The position numbers were made by a program, and so were the translations under genes. DNA of 64,000 nt from Thermoguttaceae bacterium. Its GTDB lineage: Bacteria; Planctomycetota; Planctomycetia; Pirellulales; Thermoguttaceae. The notes beneath the pieces were generated by a model. It worked only from the letters and a program-made list of their open reading frames with translations, was not told the DNA's origin and did not search any database. The DNA lies in the NCBI GenBank assembly GCA_017405595.1, contig JAFRAC010000013.1, positions 124,001-188,000 of the forward strand, given 5' to 3'. Positions 61,480 through 64,000 of this stretch are shown one piece after another (the stretch's first letter is position 1; every line of letters begins with the position of its first letter).

Positions 61480-62247
61480 TTATTTCGGCTTCGACGGGGT
61501 GAGCATCGGCAGCCCGCCCGGTACGCGGTTTTCATCCGAGCCGCTTTCGGCGGGCGCCAGCGCAATCCGTTCGGACGGCGCCGGAGAAGCCGCCGCCGAA
61601 AGGGCGCCTTCCCCCTGTTCCGACGGCGTTTCGGAAACCTGTTCTTCCTCCGAAGCGGATTCCGGCGCGGCCTCTTCCCCCGGTTCGGCGTTCGGCGGCG
61701 GGCCCGGAACGATCGCGCTTTCGCGCTGAGGAAGGGGGAGCACGACCTGCGCTGTCATCGAGGCGTCGTCGTTATTGCGGGAAACGATAAACCCGGTTTC
61801 ATTCCTGTCGAATCCGACGTTCACCGAATGGGTCCCCTGCGGGCTCAGAAGCGCGATATACGCCCCCTGCCCCCCGTCGCTCGCGCCAAGCTCGCAGAAG
61901 ATTGGGGGATCTTCGGCGGACGGGTCTCCGGTGGTGATCTGGAGTTTGCGGCCGACCATTTCCATTCCCCCCACGTAGCGGGCGAGAACCTCGTTTTTCG
62001 CCAGCACCACGCCGTCTTTCAGCTCGATGAGGGGTTCTCCGGTTTCGGAATGGCAGACCCAGATTCCGCCGGTGACCTTGAGCCGTTCGACTTCCAGCTC
62101 GTCAAAGCGGCTGACCGGCGCCTGTCCGGCGGCGGGAGATTCCGGTTTCGGGTTCTTTCCCGGGTCCTGCAGAAGCCAGACCCCCGCCAGCGCCGTCCCG
62201 GCGCCGATGGCGGCGGAAAGGAATGTGTTCAGGAGTTTTTCGCTCAT
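61480..62247 (-). CDS. Membrane-anchored protein of unknown function (255 aa)
   Basis: ATG at 62247 with AGGA 9 bases upstream. N-terminal membrane segment (about 4-24), then a beta-rich domain about 45-180 (VERLKVTGGIWVCHSETGEPLIELKDGVVLAKNEV, GAYIALLSPQGTHSVNVGFDRNETGFIVSRNNDD) and a long acidic Pro/Ala/Ser/Glu-rich tail to the end. I do not recognise a family. First gene of the minus-strand cluster with the beta-barrel (52-base gap) and the LptC/OstA-like protein, so an envelope role is likely. Confidence 0.8.
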   Translation of the reverse strand: MSEKLLNTFLSAAIGAGTALAGVWLLQDPGKNPKPESPAAGQAPVSRFDELEVERLKVTGGIWVCHSETGEPLIELKDGVVLAKNEVLARYVGGMEMVGRKLQITTGDPSAEDPPIFCELGASDGGQGAYIALLSPQGTHSVNVGFDRNETGFIVSRNNDDASMTAQVVLPLPQRESAIVPGPPPNAEPGEEAAPESASEEEQVSETPSEQGEGALSAAASPAPSERIALAPAESGSDENRVPGGLPMLTPSKPK

Positions 62248-62297
62248 AACGGTTTTCCTATTTTGCTTGCTCAAAGACCCTGAAAACAGGGCGGCGG

Positions 62298-62303
62298 ATT
62301 ATA
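62298..62303 (-). promoter_or_regulatory. -10 box for the envelope cluster
   Basis: Minus strand TATAAT with TGGCTT 17 bases upstream, 50 bases before the first start codon. A second TATAAT within the palindrome CTATTATAATAG (62343-62354) lies further upstream and could serve either strand. Confidence 0.5.
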
Positions 62304-62406
62304 GAAAACCGGGGCGCGGAAAGCCAGAGCAATTTTTGGCGCTATTATAATAGACTGGCAGAGCGGAATTTCCGGAAATGGCGATCCCGCCGGCCGCCGG
62401 CGCCGG

Positions 62407-62445
62407 AAAAAAGCCCCGCCTTCGGCCGGATGGCCGAAGGCGGGG
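62407..62445 (-). terminator. Terminator of the PMP/dockerin gene
   Basis: A perfect 14-base stem CCCCGCCTTCGGCC (62414-62427) with GGCCGAAGGCGGGG (62432-62445); the minus strand continues CTTTTTT. Confidence 0.88.
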
Positions 62446-62481
62446 TTGGGTTTGTTCCTGCCGGTTCTGAAATGTAGGCGG

Positions 62482-64000
62482 TTAGAACTGGTCGAGGTCG
62501 ATGGCCAGGTCCGCCGAGGCGAATTCGGCGAAAACCGCGTCGAAAGCTTTTGCCGGCGGATAGGCAAGATCATCAGCATCGTCTTCCACGTTCAGAAGCC
62601 AGTTGTTCGAAAGGAACGCGCGGTCAGCTCCGCCGATATCGCCGTCACCGGTGATGTCGCAATAGTACCGGAACTCGTCTTCACCCTCTTCGGAAAGCCA
62701 GGAATTGGCAAGCTGGGTACGGTCGCCGCCCGAAATGTCGCCGTCGCCGTTAATATCCATCGGGCAGACGCTGAACGTCTTAACCGCGCTCCAGTCGGAA
62801 TCGGTATAAGAGCCGGTTCCCAGTGCGCGGACACGGTACTGCATGGCGGCGCCGTAGGTGAGCCCGGTCACAACCGCACTGGTTCCCGCGGCGAAAACGG
62901 ACGTCCAAGAGTTCCCGTCGGCGGAATACGCCAGCTCGTAACCGGACGCGTTTTCAACAGCAGACCACTGAATCTGATGGCGGTTCGCGCCGTAGGAGAC
63001 ATAAACGCGGTTCGAGCCGGTCGTAATCGACGGCGCGATGAGCGGCTCGGTCTGGCCGCCGCCGGATTGGTATTCGTACGCGCCGATATCGACGATACCG
63101 CCGACGATGCGCGGGTTGCCGACAAGGTCGATTTCGGTTTCAACGTATTCGTTGTTCCCCTTGTCGATCGCCTGGGAATTTTCGGCAAGGGTGTAGTCGC
63201 CGTTTGCGGAGTCGGTGAAGAGTGGCTTGGCGGGGTCGTAGAGCAGGCAGTGTGCGGATAGGGACCAGAAGGAGGTAGAGGACAGCGTGTTGTAAGCGTA
63301 GATGGTAGCTGAGGCAATGTATATGTCGTCTCCGTAGGTGTCCGCCGAGTTCTGCGCGATAATGGCATTCTCGAAAATGGTATCGCAGATGTCAGAATGG
63401 CCTTCATCGTAAATTCCACCGCCGAAAGAAGCGGCATTCCCTGACACGGTGCAGTTCGTCAGCGTCAACATGCCTTTGTCGTAAACTCCGCCGCCACTGG
63501 AGGAGTCGGAGCCGGATGCGGTATTCCCTGAAATGGCACAGTTCGTCATGGTCAGGGTGCCGGAGTTATAAGATCCACCACCGTCGCAGGAGGCAGTATT
63601 TCCTGACACGGCGCTGTTTGTTATCGTCATGTTGTTGGCATTGTAAATCCCGCCGCCGGAAACATTTGCGATATTCCCGGAAATGGTCGAGTCCGTGAGT
63701 GTCAGCGTGCTGTAGTCGTTGTTGTAAATCCCGCCGCCGTCCCAGGATGCGGTATTTCCTGAAATCGTTGAGTTCGTAAGAGTCAGCGTACCGAAGTCGT
63801 TGAAAATCCCGGCACCGCTATATGCAGTATTTCCCAAAACTGTAGAATCTGTAAGTTCCAGTGTGCCCTCACCGTTGTAAATCCCGCCGCCGAAGCCTGC
63901 GCTATTCTCCGCAACAATTGTGTTGGTAAGTATCAACGTGCCGTAGTTGTAAATTCCGCCTCCGTAAAAAGCCGCAGTATTCCCCGTAACGGTTACATTG
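62482..64000 (-). CDS. PMP-repeat surface protein with fibronectin-like and dockerin domains (5' end outside window)
   Basis: The frame runs off the right edge, so the N-terminus is missing; about 506 residues are present. From the edge inward: eight or more repeats of about 25 residues of the type GGGIYN...TLTLTNSTISGNTA (polymorphic-membrane-protein beta-helix repeats), a linker, a fibronectin-III-like domain (ENASGYELAYSADGNSWTSVF...YRVRAL), then two dockerin-type calcium loops, DINGDGDISGGD and DITGDGDIGGAD. Likely a large surface or secreted adhesin whose dockerin-like tail docks it elsewhere. Repeats also occur beyond the edge. Confidence 0.9.
   Translation of the reverse strand, partial: NVTVTGNTAAFYGGGIYNYGTLILTNTIVAENSAGFGGGIYNGEGTLELTDSTVLGNTAYSGAGIFNDFGTLTLTNSTISGNTASWDGGGIYNNDYSTLTLTDSTISGNIANVSGGGIYNANNMTITNSAVSGNTASCDGGGSYNSGTLTMTNCAISGNTASGSDSSSGGGVYDKGMLTLTNCTVSGNAASFGGGIYDEGHSDICDTIFENAIIAQNSADTYGDDIYIASATIYAYNTLSSTSFWSLSAHCLLYDPAKPLFTDSANGDYTLAENSQAIDKGNNEYVETEIDLVGNPRIVGGIVDIGAYEYQSGGGQTEPLIAPSITTGSNRVYVSYGANRHQIQWSAVENASGYELAYSADGNSWTSVFAAGTSAVVTGLTYGAAMQYRVRALGTGSYTDSDWSAVKTFSVCPMDINGDGDISGGDRTQLANSWLSEEGEDEFRYYCDITGDGDIGGADRAFLSNNWLLNVEDDADDLAYPPAKAFDAVFAEFASADLAIDLDQF

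Noticed and set aside
62343..62354. Palindrome CTATTATAATAG as an operator
   Set aside because: It contains TATAAT on both strands and is explained by an AT-rich -10 box; no second half-site is nearby.
1..64000. CRISPR array, insertion sequence or rRNA operon
   Set aside because: No regularly spaced repeats of 20-40 bases, no transposase-like protein and no rRNA-like sequence seen; the only short repeats are the ones reported.

Overview
The window looks like a chromosomal segment of a Gram-negative member of the Planctomycetota (Pirellulales-like; a Verrucomicrobia/Lentisphaerae relative is less likely). The evidence is the mix of families: a Minf_1886-type (Plancto/Verruco-restricted) protein, a TIGR03009-like exported protein, a PIN-TRAM membrane protein, an McsB-type guanido kinase, a four-ACT aspartate kinase, a TatC with a long periplasmic insertion, an exported FGE-sulfatase-domain protein, and a PMP-repeat/dockerin protein. 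LpxA, a TolC/RND pump and beta-barrel proteins imply an outer membrane. The genome is GC-rich and most promoters show a TATAAT-like -10 box. I recognise families from memory of their motifs; nothing was searched.

Layout. 0-7 kb: the end of a ComEC-like gene, an exported unknown, ftsH, an M42 aminopeptidase, a LarE-type sulfur transferase and a small membrane protein. 7-11 kb: obg, rpmA, lpxA and a coupled pair of membrane/coiled-coil proteins, all on the minus strand. 11-17 kb: a tight minus-strand run pckA-dedA-lspA-tatC-HAD-nrdR. 17-22.3 kb: lysC (four ACT domains), cinA-like and thrS. 22.6-36.9 kb: exported FGE-domain protein, GT-C-like membrane protein, flavin split-barrel protein, Minf_1886, PIN-TRAM, gyrA, a Gfo/Idh/MocA oxidoreductase, mutS and an FGGY kinase.

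37.0-39.3 kb is an AT-richer islet between two near-identical 43-bp direct repeats. It holds a decayed double-CxxC immunity-like gene, broken by a 10-bp tandem duplication and an apparent 1-nt loss, and an exported, C-terminally anchored protein. 39.4-50.8 kb: zinc-ribbon protein, TIGR03009-like/parvulin pair, divergent TolC versus adaptor-RND pump genes, tRNA-Gly and a 3-hydroxyacyl-CoA dehydrogenase. 50.8-53.7 kb is a second AT-richer accessory patch: an AAA/DUF4143 ATPase behind a duplicated promoter-operator unit, two small unknown genes, and an orphan DpnI-like nuclease aimed at methylated GATC. 53.9-64 kb: rpsT, a TPR protein, mcsB, tRNA-Asn, a three-gene envelope cluster (anchored protein, beta-barrel, 1095-residue LptC/OstA-like protein) and the 3' part of a PMP/dockerin surface protein.

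How the genes fit together. Most are housekeeping: translation, replication/repair, quality control (FtsH, McsB), envelope building (LpxA, LspA, TatC, possible Lpt-like protein) and efflux. The accessory interest lies in the two AT-rich patches, which carry defence- or conflict-type genes. No CRISPR array, rRNA, insertion sequence or replication origin was seen.
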